Source: Puniceicoccaceae bacterium
GTDB lineage: Bacteria > Verrucomicrobiota > Verrucomicrobiae > Opitutales > Coraliomargaritaceae
Reading direction: 5' to 3'
Assembly: GCA_902516225.1 (NCBI GenBank)
Contig: CABXXS010000011.1
Span: 1-30,291 of the forward strand
DNA: 30,291 nucleotides
A model generated the notes under the pieces. The model saw nothing but the letters and a program-made list of their open reading frames with translations, had not been told where the DNA came from and made no database searches. Of the stretch, positions 15,756 through 24,288 are shown in pieces. A program made the position numbers and the translations under genes. The number at the start of each line of letters is the position of its first letter. The stretch's first letter is position 1.

Positions 15756-16958
15756 CTAGTAAACAAAACTAGCGGATGAAGTGTCGCCGAAAACTGTATT
15801 ATGAAGAGGGCTAACTTTTCTCGTAACGGTGTCCAAAAGCATGAGCTGCGTACCTCTATTGTTACGTTGAGTGAATACCAAGTGACGACCATCACACAGC
15901 CAAGCAGGCTCCACCGATGACGCTCCGCCTGTAAGAATATCGCTCCTACGATTTTTATAATTATAAAGTGCAATTTGGAAGCCACCGCTTACAGAAGCAG
16001 TAAAGGCGATTTGATTTTCATCAACAGGGTTCCAGGTAGGCTCTGTGCAATAGTTACTAATGTTAGTTGGGATACGCTTTGCGGGTCCGCCAGAACTTGA
16101 GATCTCATAAAGTTGAGGTTTACCTAATGCGTCTGAGGTGTAAGCGATGCGGGTACCATTTGGTGACCAGCAAGGACTCGCCTCGAGGCTCTTATTACTT
16201 GTTAGTCGCCGCATATTTTTACCAAGGCTATCGCAGATATAGATCTCCGAATTACCCGATCCAGACAGCGACATCGCAATCTGCTCGGCGTCTGGGCTAA
16301 AAACCGCACCCGTGTTGGTGCCCTTGTAGGTAGCAATTGGGCTTTTGCTACCAGTGCCAAGATCGATCATGTAAATATCAGGGAATCCCGTCTTATAATA
16401 GGTTGTGTAAAGCAATCGACTGCCGTCAGAAGACCACTTTGGGCCTGTCAGTAGAGAACGCTCACGAGTAAGCGCTCTCACACGAGTAAAAAGAAGATCA
16501 CTAGTATAAATCTCTGAGATTCCTTCCTGCTTGGTAACGAAAGCTATCTTACCTGCAAAAAACCCCTTAGAATGCAAGGTAGCCTGGACTGCAAGATCTC
16601 CTGCACGCAGCACCGCGTTCTGTAAGTCTGTACCGGCGACTGTCTCTCTTAGTTGCTCAGTGTACGGGTTCCCCGATCCGATAGATAGCAGAACAGATGA
16701 GTTACCAGCAGGCTCGATCGATATTCGGTAGACAGCATTATCCTGACTAGTGACAACATAGCCTCCATGTAGCCCAAAAGCGCGTAATGCTAAATTTTCG
16801 ATGGAAGAATCGCTACTATCTAAAGTGATAGCCAGCCTGCCCTCCCCGGAACGATATATAGAACCTATGTCTTCTAATACCCCCAGCAATGACACTTGTG
16901 TAGATAATAATAGTAATACAATAATTATAGGATTTATTAAATTTAGGCGCATATTCAT
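15756..16958 (-). CDS. tolB: TolB-like periplasmic beta-propeller protein
   Basis: The 400-residue protein has a signal peptide (hydrophobic IIIVLLLLSTQVSLLG). An N-terminal alpha/beta domain like that of TolB follows (about 30-140). Then come five or so WD40-like PD40 repeats, marked by GPKWSSDGSRLLYTTY, GAVFSPDAEQIAMSLS, ASPCWSPNGTRIAYTS, EPTWNPVDENQIAFTA and EPAWLCDGRHLVFTQ. TolB is the periplasmic partner of Pal in the Tol-Pal envelope system. No tolQ, tolR, tolA or pal gene is adjacent, so the family assignment rests on the sequence alone. It is divergent from the mrp gene across a 194-base spacer. Confidence 0.8.
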   Translation of the reverse strand: MNMRLNLINPIIIVLLLLSTQVSLLGVLEDIGSIYRSGEGRLAITLDSSDSSIENLALRAFGLHGGYVVTSQDNAVYRISIEPAGNSSVLLSIGSGNPYTEQLRETVAGTDLQNAVLRAGDLAVQATLHSKGFFAGKIAFVTKQEGISEIYTSDLLFTRVRALTRERSLLTGPKWSSDGSRLLYTTYYKTGFPDIYMIDLGTGSKSPIATYKGTNTGAVFSPDAEQIAMSLSGSGNSEIYICDSLGKNMRRLTSNKSLEASPCWSPNGTRIAYTSDALGKPQLYEISSSGGPAKRIPTNISNYCTEPTWNPVDENQIAFTASVSGGFQIALYNYKNRRSDILTGGASSVEPAWLCDGRHLVFTQRNNRGTQLMLLDTVTRKVSPLHNTVFGDTSSASFVY

Positions 16959-16979
16959 AAATATTCCATCGAGAAGATA

Positions 16980-17065
16980 AATCGCAAATTAAATTATTCT
17001 AAGCGATTAGATTATAGAAAAAAGTATAAATAACCCATTAAACAATCATTCAAAATTTTGCGATT
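16980..17065. promoter_or_regulatory. Repeated GCGATT boxes in the tolB-mrp divergent spacer
   Basis: AATCGCAAA (16980-16988) has an exact inverted partner TTTGCGATT (17057-17065), and a further GCGATT lies at 17003-17008. The shared 9-bp dyad in the AT-rich spacer of two divergent genes could be a binding site for a regulator. AT-richness raises the chance that this is coincidence. Confidence 0.25.
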
Positions 17066-17100
17066 CGTATTGATCCTAAATAACTAGCAATCAGCATAGA

Positions 17101-17150
17101 AAGACACATTGTAAAATCCTGCAAAGAGGAGCTACGAGGCAAGACACATT
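17101..17150. repeat. 10-bp direct repeat in the mrp leader
   Basis: AAGACACATT occurs at 17101-17110 and again at 17141-17150, exactly 40 bases apart. The second copy ends two bases before the mrp start codon. It could be a regulatory repeat; nothing else supports it. Confidence 0.3.
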
Positions 17151-17152
17151 AC

Positions 17153-18223
17153 ATGGCAGATAAAGAACAGGTACAGGCTACACTTAAAGCCGTTAAATTT
17201 CCCGGATTTAGTCGTGATATAGTCTCATTTGGCCTCGTCCGCGATGTAGAGCTCCACGAGGGTACTGCCCAAATAAGCATCGAAGTCACCACAGGCGATG
17301 CTACTGTACCTGAGAAGATAGCAGCAGATATTAAGGAGCTAGTCGGGGCTCTCGAGGGTATCAATGAAGTCAAGGTACGCATGGAAATTACGGAGCCTAA
17401 GCAGCAATCAACACCGGGCGAAATATCCAGCACCAATACAGCTAGTAGCCCTGCTATGCAGAAGGTTAAATTTGTCATCGCTGTAGCGAGCGGAAAAGGT
17501 GGCGTAGGCAAGTCTACTATTACCGTTAACTTGGCGTGCGCACTCCAGCGACTGCTCGATGAAGTAGGCAAAAAAAGAGTAGGTATTATGGACTGTGATA
17601 TTTATGGTCCCTCTATTCCCCTAATGCTCGGAGCAGCAGGACGACCGGAACTTCAAAACGATATGATTGTACCGATCGAGAACTTTGGAGTTCGCACTAT
17701 GTCGATGGGCTTCCTTGTCGATGAAGACACGCCAGTGGTCTGGCGCGGGCCTATGATTATGAAAACGATCCAGCAGTTTGCACAGAATGTTAATTGGGGA
17801 GAACTAGAAATTTTGGTGGTAGATCTGCCGCCTGGCACGGGTGATGCCCAATTATCACTTGTCCAAACGATTCCTCTAGACGGCGCAGTCATAATTACTA
17901 CACCTCAGCCAGCTGCTAGCAACGTAGCCCGGCGCGGGGCACGTATGTTTGATAAAGTTAGCGTCCCCCTACTTGGCGTAGTAGAGAACATGAGCTACCT
18001 CGAAGCCTCTGACGGCAGCCGCCAAACACTCTTTGGCCAGGGAGGTGGCAAGGAAACAGCAGATAACCTTGAGACAGAACTACTAGGGGAGATTCCTCTC
18101 GATCCAAATATTCGAGTCGGTTGTGATCAGGGCATACCAATCGTGATTAGCGATCCCGACTCCCAAGCAGCCATAGAAATATTGAAAGTTGCGCGCCAAA
18201 TTATTTCTAAATTAGTGAAATAA
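17153..18223 (+). CDS. mrp: Mrp/ApbC-type iron-sulfur cluster carrier ATPase
   Basis: The 356-residue protein has an N-terminal MIP18 (FeS_assembly_P) domain of about 80 residues, a Ser/Thr-rich linker, and a P-loop ATPase domain of the Mrp/NBP35 family. The latter has the deviant Walker A GKGGVGKS at 114-121, CDIYGPSIPLMLG, MSMGFLVDED, VVDLPPGTGDAQL and GVVENMSY. Relatives bind and transfer a 4Fe-4S cluster to target enzymes. The CPxC (CxxC) pair that usually follows NMSYF is absent: the segment reads NMSYLEASDGSRQTLFGQGGG. The protein may therefore hold a cluster differently or depend on other ligands. Mrp proteins without CxxC are also known, so this is not unique. The gene is followed by a small ORF 63 bases downstream. 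Confidence 0.93.
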   Translation: MADKEQVQATLKAVKFPGFSRDIVSFGLVRDVELHEGTAQISIEVTTGDATVPEKIAADIKELVGALEGINEVKVRMEITEPKQQSTPGEISSTNTASSPAMQKVKFVIAVASGKGGVGKSTITVNLACALQRLLDEVGKKRVGIMDCDIYGPSIPLMLGAAGRPELQNDMIVPIENFGVRTMSMGFLVDEDTPVVWRGPMIMKTIQQFAQNVNWGELEILVVDLPPGTGDAQLSLVQTIPLDGAVIITTPQPAASNVARRGARMFDKVSVPLLGVVENMSYLEASDGSRQTLFGQGGGKETADNLETELLGEIPLDPNIRVGCDQGIPIVISDPDSQAAIEILKVARQIISKLVK

Positions 18224-18286
18224 AACACTTCACGAAATTTTATCTAGCAAATTGGGAACATTTAACTATTATCCCTAAACTAATAC

Positions 18287-18520
18287 ATGTGCGCGGAAAA
18301 AAATAATACATCCGAAATTACTCCGAAAAGTCCTAGTGACAAGGAGTTCGTCGAACGTTCCTCTCTTTACCAAGAATTCTTAGCAGAACGAGATGAAATT
18401 TTGCGCCACAAGTGGATAGAGTCAGAAAAAAAGGGCAAAGACATCGGCTTTGAGCGCGCTCTTCTAGACTGGATACGTAAGCATCGACAAAGTTGGCGCA
18501 GTGACCGAACTGTAAAATAA
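18287..18520 (+). CDS. Small uncharacterised protein with a DUF4032-like helical motif
   Basis: The 77-residue protein has a disordered, charged N-terminus and then YQEFLAERDEILRHKWIESEKKGKDIGFERALLDWIRKHRQSWR. The pattern EILxHKWxxSEKxGxDIGxxxALxDW recalls the C-terminal helical motif of DUF4032-type proteins, but this is a stand-alone short version. Charged, amphipathic helices fill the rest. No membrane segment is visible. The gene lies downstream of mrp on the same strand (63-base gap) and is convergent with the MazG-like gene. I recognise no function. That it is a real gene is supported by the coherent motif and the normal composition. Confidence 0.55.
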   Translation: MCAEKNNTSEITPKSPSDKEFVERSSLYQEFLAERDEILRHKWIESEKKGKDIGFERALLDWIRKHRQSWRSDRTVK

Positions 18521-18568
18521 GCGCACTAAGCACACAAAACACTGCGATTAGTTTATACCTGTAGTACT

Positions 18569-18934
18569 TTACAGTTCCGTGTACTTATCACTACGCCCCT
18601 TCGATTTTTCGATGGGGTATTTTTTTGCATTTAAAAACATCTTAGACTCAATTACTTTCGCAATATCAATGCCTGTGACATTAGCGAACTCAATTGCGAA
18701 AATGAAGATGTCAGCTAACTCTTCCTCAACCTTCCCGCGTAGTTTAAGGTCCTCTAAGTCTGTGTGCGAAGCCCCAGAACTCTGCCATAAAAAATGTTCC
18801 ATAAGTTCGGCAGATTCTGCTGAGATTGCCATCGATAAGTTTTTAGGCGAATGAAACTGCTCCCAGTCCCGCTCTTGTGCGAATTTGAGCACACGATCTT
18901 TGATTTCATTAAGCGTCGTATTCTGGTCTTCCAT
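18569..18934 (-). CDS. MazG-like nucleotide pyrophosphohydrolase
   Basis: The protein of about 121 residues belongs to the all-alpha NTP pyrophosphohydrolase superfamily (dCTPase/RS21-C6 and MazG-like), which hydrolyses non-canonical or excess (d)NTPs to the monophosphate. It has the helix AQERDWEQFHSPKNLSMAISAESAELMEHFLW with the first acidic pair, and then EEELADIFIFAIEFANVTGID with the second. Together they supply the Mg-binding EExxE/ExxD residues. I chose the ATG at 18934 rather than an in-frame one at 18973, because MEDQNTTLNEIKDRVLKFAQERDW is the usual length before the catalytic helix, while the extra residues (MLSLGLCLYNVEI) look non-coding. It is convergent with the small gene upstream and faces away from the GH5 gene. 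Confidence 0.85.
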   Translation of the reverse strand: MEDQNTTLNEIKDRVLKFAQERDWEQFHSPKNLSMAISAESAELMEHFLWQSSGASHTDLEDLKLRGKVEEELADIFIFAIEFANVTGIDIAKVIESKMFLNAKKYPIEKSKGRSDKYTEL

Positions 18935-19162
18935 GATTTCAACATTGTAAAGACACAAGCCTAGGGAAAGCACAAAGCTATGCTTAGAATGAATAAATCT
19001 ATCATTTACCGTAAATAATTTGCTTCGACAGGCACTCCTGAGGGACTCATCATTTATATAAGATGTACATTTAATTTAATCTACGACAGCATACTTTTTT
19101 AGCCTAACAGTTTACTATCAGCTTAGATAGAATTCATCTACTTTATCTCACTTACCTCAAAA

Positions 19163-21367
19163 ATGGCCCTCATAAATAGAGTACTAAATAATTTTTTTAT
19201 TACTGCTGCCTCTGTAATACTCTTTCTTAGTCCTATTAAGGTAAGTCTCGCAGATGCAGTTACTATTAATCAGCGCGCTAATAACACGGATCAAATCGAA
19301 CTAGAATGGCCGAGCCAAACTGGAAAAGCCTACAGCATCTATCAAAGTGAGTCCCTTGACTCCGCTTTCACGATTCAAGCGGAGAATATGCAAGCTACTC
19401 CACCCCACAACAAATGGTGGACTGACAAAGCTACATTCGAAAAGAGATTTTTTAAAGTCCAAGCATACGGAGAAGCTCCATTGTTGCAGTCAGTGATCAA
19501 TACGAACTATGATTTTTCGGAAGGAACAGACGATTGGATAACCTCGGTAAACGCAGCAAATGCCACTGCCGATATTAGTGTGATAGGTGGCGAGCTATCT
19601 GTAGATATTACTAATGGGGGCAGTAACAGAAGCCATATTTTTTTAAGGCAATTCGGTATTCCATTCGTGGAAAATCAAACCTACACCCTTTTATTTGATG
19701 CCCGAGTGTTCTCTGAGCGTAACATACGTGTGAATATACGCGACGAAACTACCACCACTAATTTTTTCCCTTCAACAAATATCACCATTTCTAATACTGA
19801 TGAAATGCAGACCTACCGCCTGACCTTCACGGCGACTAGTCCAGACACGTCCAACGGAAGATTAACTTTTCTTTTGGGAAATAATGATAACGGTTTGTAT
19901 TTTGATAATATACGTATTCTAGAAGGTGCCGGAAATATAGAACGCTCTGCGGCACACCGCATGAATACTCGCTTATTTCGCGGTAATAATTTTATGGCTG
20001 CAAAGGCTATGAATGATCAAGGCGCGCTAGATGATTACTCCCTGCTAAATGTAAGTGGCTTTAATCATTGCAGAATTGGATATAAAATGGATGAAGCTGC
20101 TGGCACTGCTCCCAATTACACCTTGCCCAGTCAGGATCTTTTAGTACTTCAAAAAATGGTGGATTGGTGTGTACAAGAGGGCTTAATCGCGGTAGTTGAC
20201 CCCGTCCATAACTGGGCAAACAACAACAATGTAGGAGAAGCATTTGCCGCTACTGAAGAAGAATATAACAAACTTGGTAAAATTTGGGAACAAGTTGCAG
20301 ATCATTTTTCAAACTACGACATCGATAGTGTTGTATTCGAAGTTTTTAACGAACCGCATAATGGCCATGATGTTGCACGTATCATTTCTACTTCACTAAC
20401 TGCTATTCGGTCGAGTCTAGGGAATGAAGAACGCATCGTCATTGTTCCCGGCGATGGATTCTCTACACGTCAGGCTCTGGTAGACGCCTTTAACAATGAC
20501 GAGATCCCCTCCGATGATCCATATCTAATTGGTACATTCCACTACTACGATCCCTTTAGTTTTACTAAAATTTCAAATACCAATCCCGGCTATAATCCAG
20601 TATGGGGAACAACTGCAGAACTCGCACAAGTGGCCACTGACTTTGATGCGGTCGTAATCGCAAATAATAGTTGGGCTACCCGAAATTTAACTGAGCCACT
20701 ACCGATTTACTTAGGTGAATTCGGAGTAGATAACGAAGCAGATAGCCACGGTGGTGATCGCAAGAAGTGGCTCAGTTGGATACGTATGCAAGCAGAAGCT
20801 AGAGGCATGTCTTGGGCCCATTGGAATATGTACCAAAACCAACCTGCTACTAAAGGTATGGGCGAATGGACATATGGACCTAACGGGACTGTTAACAACC
20901 CATCCACAAGAAATTTTGATCCAGACCCAGTCGAAGCACTAGTCGGTCACTATGAATTTGAAAATGGAAGTCTCGTCGGCGGGCTAACAGTCAGTCAGCA
21001 GTACCCTGGTTTTAAGGGTAGCGGATATGTCGCATTTCCAGAAACCATAGGAAATGGAATTTTCATTAGGACTGAGGATTTGTATATTCCTGCTAGCGGA
21101 ACCTACGCCGTTAGAATACACTACTCTAGCAATACAGAGCGCACCTTGCGCGTAGTGTCTGGTAATTTTATAGATGGAAACTTTGTACCCACTAATGCCG
21201 TTGGCAGTGCCGTGGATCAAGTCTTCCCAACAACCAGTGCAGACGGCTCATGGAGAACGCAGGTCATTGACTTATACTTTGAAGCAGGCGTTGCTCCTCA
21301 GCTAAAGATAGTAGCAAATACAGAGCGGGGCGTAAGCTTGGACTGGCTCGAAATAAGCTTACCCTAA
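19163..21367 (+). CDS. Secreted multi-domain GH5 glycoside hydrolase with carbohydrate-binding modules
   Basis: The 734-residue protein has several domains. Residues 1-31 are a signal peptide. Residues about 33-100 form a small beta-rich, FN3-like module (IELEWPSQTGKAYSIYQSESLD, ending in FFKVQ). Residues about 112-257 form a CBM4/9-like jelly roll (NYDFSEGTDDW to NNDNGLYFDNIRILEG). The GH5 (cellulase A) barrel occupies about 260-595, with the acid/base Glu397 in VVFEVFNEPHNG, TFHYYDPFSFTK and the nucleophile Glu519 in IYLGEFGVDNE. A C-terminal CBM6/35-like domain (about 605-734) ends with VSLDWLEISLP. Such enzymes cut beta-glucans, mannans or mixed polymers outside the cytoplasm. Its own promoter spacer is AT-rich and 228 bases long. 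It is convergent with the GH1 gene. Confidence 0.9.
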   Translation: MALINRVLNNFFITAASVILFLSPIKVSLADAVTINQRANNTDQIELEWPSQTGKAYSIYQSESLDSAFTIQAENMQATPPHNKWWTDKATFEKRFFKVQAYGEAPLLQSVINTNYDFSEGTDDWITSVNAANATADISVIGGELSVDITNGGSNRSHIFLRQFGIPFVENQTYTLLFDARVFSERNIRVNIRDETTTTNFFPSTNITISNTDEMQTYRLTFTATSPDTSNGRLTFLLGNNDNGLYFDNIRILEGAGNIERSAAHRMNTRLFRGNNFMAAKAMNDQGALDDYSLLNVSGFNHCRIGYKMDEAAGTAPNYTLPSQDLLVLQKMVDWCVQEGLIAVVDPVHNWANNNNVGEAFAATEEEYNKLGKIWEQVADHFSNYDIDSVVFEVFNEPHNGHDVARIISTSLTAIRSSLGNEERIVIVPGDGFSTRQALVDAFNNDEIPSDDPYLIGTFHYYDPFSFTKISNTNPGYNPVWGTTAELAQVATDFDAVVIANNSWATRNLTEPLPIYLGEFGVDNEADSHGGDRKKWLSWIRMQAEARGMSWAHWNMYQNQPATKGMGEWTYGPNGTVNNPSTRNFDPDPVEALVGHYEFENGSLVGGLTVSQQYPGFKGSGYVAFPETIGNGIFIRTEDLYIPASGTYAVRIHYSSNTERTLRVVSGNFIDGNFVPTNAVGSAVDQVFPTTSADGSWRTQVIDLYFEAGVAPQLKIVANTERGVSLDWLEISLP

Positions 21368-21381
21368 GCCTGATAGGGCTA

Positions 21382-22782
21382 TCACAAATCAGCGCCGTTC
21401 GAGGCGATCACCCCAGAGTACCACTTCGCTGATTCCTTGAGTGTGCGTTTTTGCGTCGCATAATCGACGTGAATTATACCGAATCGTTCTCGGTATCCTT
21501 CTGCCCACTCAAAGTTATCAAGAAGTGACCATAAAAAATATCCATCTACTGGGATACCTTCTGCCGCGGCACGTTTATAGTGGTGCAGATAACGTTTCAC
21601 AAAATCTAGGCGCTGATAATCTCGGACCTCTCCATCAGATTCAATCCAATCATTAGCCGACATGCCATTTTCAGTAATGTAAATTGGTTTTCCATAGCGC
21701 TCGTGAAAGAAGCGCGGACCCCAGTACAGGATCTCAGGAGTCACTGGCCACTTAAATGCAGTGAGTGGAGCACCCTGCGGCATAGGGACTTCTTCCCACC
21801 TGTTACCACGCTTGCTACCCTCTACTTTCCAACCGTTGTAGAGATTCATTCCGCAAAAATCAATCGGCTGACTAATTAACTCCATATCAGCATCGGTATA
21901 AGCAGGAACATTTTTACCAAATGCACGTAGGCCTTCTTCTGGATAGTGCCCGAGAAATATTGGGTCTGTATACCAAGCGATATTCCAACTAGGCTCAGGT
22001 GAAACCATCCAACTATTGCTACCTTCTGGGTTTAATTCAGCCTCACCCGGCACTGAAAAAGTCGCGTCATATGCGGCTTGTATGTCGGCTTCTGATTCAC
22101 TATTAGGAAATGCTACCGAGCCGGTGGGAGCAGCACCGATTTTTGAATCTAAGTCCACCGAACGAAGCGCCTGCACTGCGCTACCATGCGCTAGTAGACT
22201 GTGGTGCGTGGCAACTAAAACATCGTCCAAGCCCATTTTTAAACCAGGAGCTTTAATACCTGTTAATAATCCATGTCCTATAAAGCACTGCGGCTCATTT
22301 AGTGTGAACCAATGCTTCACCCTGTCCGATATTTTCTCCGCTACGATCCTAGTGTACTCACCGAACCAATCGGCGCTATCACGATTTAGCCATCCTCCAC
22401 GTAAATGTAGCGCCTGAGGCAAGTCCCAGTGAAAAAGCGTCGCGTAAGGACAGATGTTTTTACTCAGTAACTCATCCACCAAACGATCGTAGAAATCTAA
22501 GCCTTTGGCATTGATAGCACCCGTACCATTTGGAATCACACGAGACCATGAAATTGAGAATCGGTAAGCCTTTAAGCCGATATCCTGCATCAATCCGACA
22601 TCCTCAGCATAGCGATGATAATGATCACAGGCCACGGAACCAGAAAAGCCATCGCGTGTGCCCCCAGGTTGATCGCAGTAAGTATCCCAAATGGATAGGC
22701 CACGACCGTCTAGCTCTGTTGCGCCTTCAATCTGATAGGCTGCAGTCGCTGCACCCCAAGCAAAGTTATTTTTAAATGCCAT
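21382..22782 (-). CDS. GH1 beta-glucosidase-type enzyme (cytoplasmic)
   Basis: The 466-residue TIM barrel has FAWGAATAAYQIEGA at the N-terminus, the acid/base Glu163 in FTLNEPQCFIGHG and the nucleophile Glu371 in IYITENGMS. The end is typical: YFLWSLLDNFEWAEGYRERFGIIHVDY. GH1 enzymes remove beta-linked glucose, galactose or related sugars from oligosaccharides. It has no signal peptide, so it should act on imported sugars in the cytoplasm. It is the last gene of the minus-strand operon (symporter, sulfatase, GH1), starting 5 bases after the sulfatase stop. It is convergent with the GH5 gene, with only 14 bases between the stop codons. Confidence 0.95.
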   Translation of the reverse strand: MAFKNNFAWGAATAAYQIEGATELDGRGLSIWDTYCDQPGGTRDGFSGSVACDHYHRYAEDVGLMQDIGLKAYRFSISWSRVIPNGTGAINAKGLDFYDRLVDELLSKNICPYATLFHWDLPQALHLRGGWLNRDSADWFGEYTRIVAEKISDRVKHWFTLNEPQCFIGHGLLTGIKAPGLKMGLDDVLVATHHSLLAHGSAVQALRSVDLDSKIGAAPTGSVAFPNSESEADIQAAYDATFSVPGEAELNPEGSNSWMVSPEPSWNIAWYTDPIFLGHYPEEGLRAFGKNVPAYTDADMELISQPIDFCGMNLYNGWKVEGSKRGNRWEEVPMPQGAPLTAFKWPVTPEILYWGPRFFHERYGKPIYITENGMSANDWIESDGEVRDYQRLDFVKRYLHHYKRAAAEGIPVDGYFLWSLLDNFEWAEGYRERFGIIHVDYATQKRTLKESAKWYSGVIASNGADL

Positions 22783-22787
22783 ATTTA

Positions 22788-24239
22788 TTAATTTATAAGG
22801 TTCTTGTTCAAGGTCACTGATAATCGAGTCATCTCTCTTTGGTACTCTCGCTTATCTGCTACATTATTATTTTCATCAGGATCAAGGTGGTGGTTGTAGT
22901 ATTCACGAGCGACTATAGCATTAGTTTTCTTGTTTCTCCATTCGGTATAACGAGCAGAAGGTGATTTAACGGAATACCCTACAACGCCACCATGACGCGG
23001 GTACTGTGAGTAGGCTAAGTCCGTCCAAGGCGCCTGAGAATCTTTCAGTAATGGCAAAAGGCTGGACCCTTCGCACTGATCAGGGGTCGGAAGCGCTACA
23101 AGATCGCATAGAGTCGGATACAGATCTAAGAGCTCAACTAGTGCAGCAGTACTATCAGCTTTCAGAGATGGCCAAGGAGTTTTAATTAAAAATGGAACGC
23201 GGGTGTCGATTTCGTAATTCGTATGCTTACACCACATAGCATGCTCGCCAATCTTAAAACCATGATCACCAAAGAGAATAACAATGGTATTCTCTGCTAA
23301 GCCTTCTTTTTCGAGAGCCTCCATCAAACGACCTATTTGTGCATCTACAAAACTCACAGTAGCGTAGTAACCATGGATTAAATTACGGGCAGTCGCGGCA
23401 TCTACCGGACCTTTTTGAGGTATACCCGAGTAAGCCCTCAATTCACCCCAGCTCATCTGGGCTATGCTAGGTGCTGCCTTCGGTGTATAATAATTTTCGG
23501 GTAGTTTTATCGCATCAAAGTCGTAAAGATCCCAGTACTTCTTCGGCGCAACAAATGGTAGGTGTGGTTTTTTATACCCTACGACCATGAAAAATGCTTG
23601 GTCCTTCACTTCTTTAAGTACCTCAATAGCGCGACTCGTCATCGCAGCGTCATGATACATCTCATCTGGAGCGTCAGCCTTCTCAAAGGCGGGCCCCCTG
23701 GTATAGCGCAGAAGCTGTGTACCCTTAAGACCTTTTTGCCGAGCCTCTCGTCTTAGATCTTCGATCTTCGCTTGGGTTTCTGGGTTCTGATAAGGTCTTA
23801 CACCAGATAGCTTGTTTGTATCGATCCATTGACTCCACTCCCCCCACTGCTCGTCATGAAAAACTTTTCCCATACCGATGGTTTTATATCCATGTGCGGC
23901 GAAGTGCTGGGGTAGCGTAACCGCATCAGGAATTGTGACCCTAAATTTAGTCTGTAAATCATGCACCCCAGTGGAATTAGGGCGCATCCCTGTGAATAGA
24001 CTAATGCGCGAAGGTAGGCAAACTGCCTGCTGAACGTATGCTTGGTCAAAACGCGTCGATTGGCTAGCTAGATGATCGATATGAGGAGTAACCATGTGCG
24101 TGGCACCGTAACATCCTATTTCAGGACGTAAGTCATCGATCGAGAGCAGCAGAACGTTCGGTTTTGCAGCCGATGAAGTGCTAGCGTACAAAAATACCAG
24201 CAAAGGGATGAATCGTGTGAGCAAGTTTAAATAATTCAA
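22788..24239 (-). CDS. Secreted sulfatase, iduronate-2-sulfatase-like (S1 family), TTG start
   Basis: The 483-residue protein has a signal peptide (MNYLNLLTRFIPLLVFLYAS, cleavage near SSAAKP) and an alkaline-phosphatase-fold sulfatase domain. The first metal site is in LLSIDDLRPE. The formylglycine motif is CLPSR, with Cys74 the residue converted by a maturase. VGYKKPHLPFVAPKKYWDLYD and ILFGDHGFKIGEHAMWCKHTNYE give the remaining metal- and substrate-binding parts. This pattern is that of the iduronate-2-sulfatase-like subfamily (probably S1_7). The start must be TTG at 24239 (or a nearby ATT), because an in-frame TAG lies at 24252-24254 and the first ATG is far inside. It lies between the symporter (49-base gap) and GH1 (5-base gap). 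Confidence 0.92.
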   Translation of the reverse strand: MNYLNLLTRFIPLLVFLYASTSSAAKPNVLLLSIDDLRPEIGCYGATHMVTPHIDHLASQSTRFDQAYVQQAVCLPSRISLFTGMRPNSTGVHDLQTKFRVTIPDAVTLPQHFAAHGYKTIGMGKVFHDEQWGEWSQWIDTNKLSGVRPYQNPETQAKIEDLRREARQKGLKGTQLLRYTRGPAFEKADAPDEMYHDAAMTSRAIEVLKEVKDQAFFMVVGYKKPHLPFVAPKKYWDLYDFDAIKLPENYYTPKAAPSIAQMSWGELRAYSGIPQKGPVDAATARNLIHGYYATVSFVDAQIGRLMEALEKEGLAENTIVILFGDHGFKIGEHAMWCKHTNYEIDTRVPFLIKTPWPSLKADSTAALVELLDLYPTLCDLVALPTPDQCEGSSLLPLLKDSQAPWTDLAYSQYPRHGGVVGYSVKSPSARYTEWRNKKTNAIVAREYYNHHLDPDENNNVADKREYQREMTRLSVTLNKNLIN

Positions 24240-24288
24240 AATAGAAATAAGCTAGTTCATGCAGAGATAACAGTCGCTTATCAAGATC

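Noticed and set aside
18935..18973. Longer N-terminus for the MazG-like protein
   Set aside because: The additional residues are hydrophobic and unlike the family. The ATG at 18934 gives the usual start.
21371..21384. TGATAGGGCTATCA palindrome between the GH5 and GH1 stops as a terminator
   Set aside because: The loop is only 2-4 bases and no T-tract follows on either strand. It also overlaps the GH1 stop codon.
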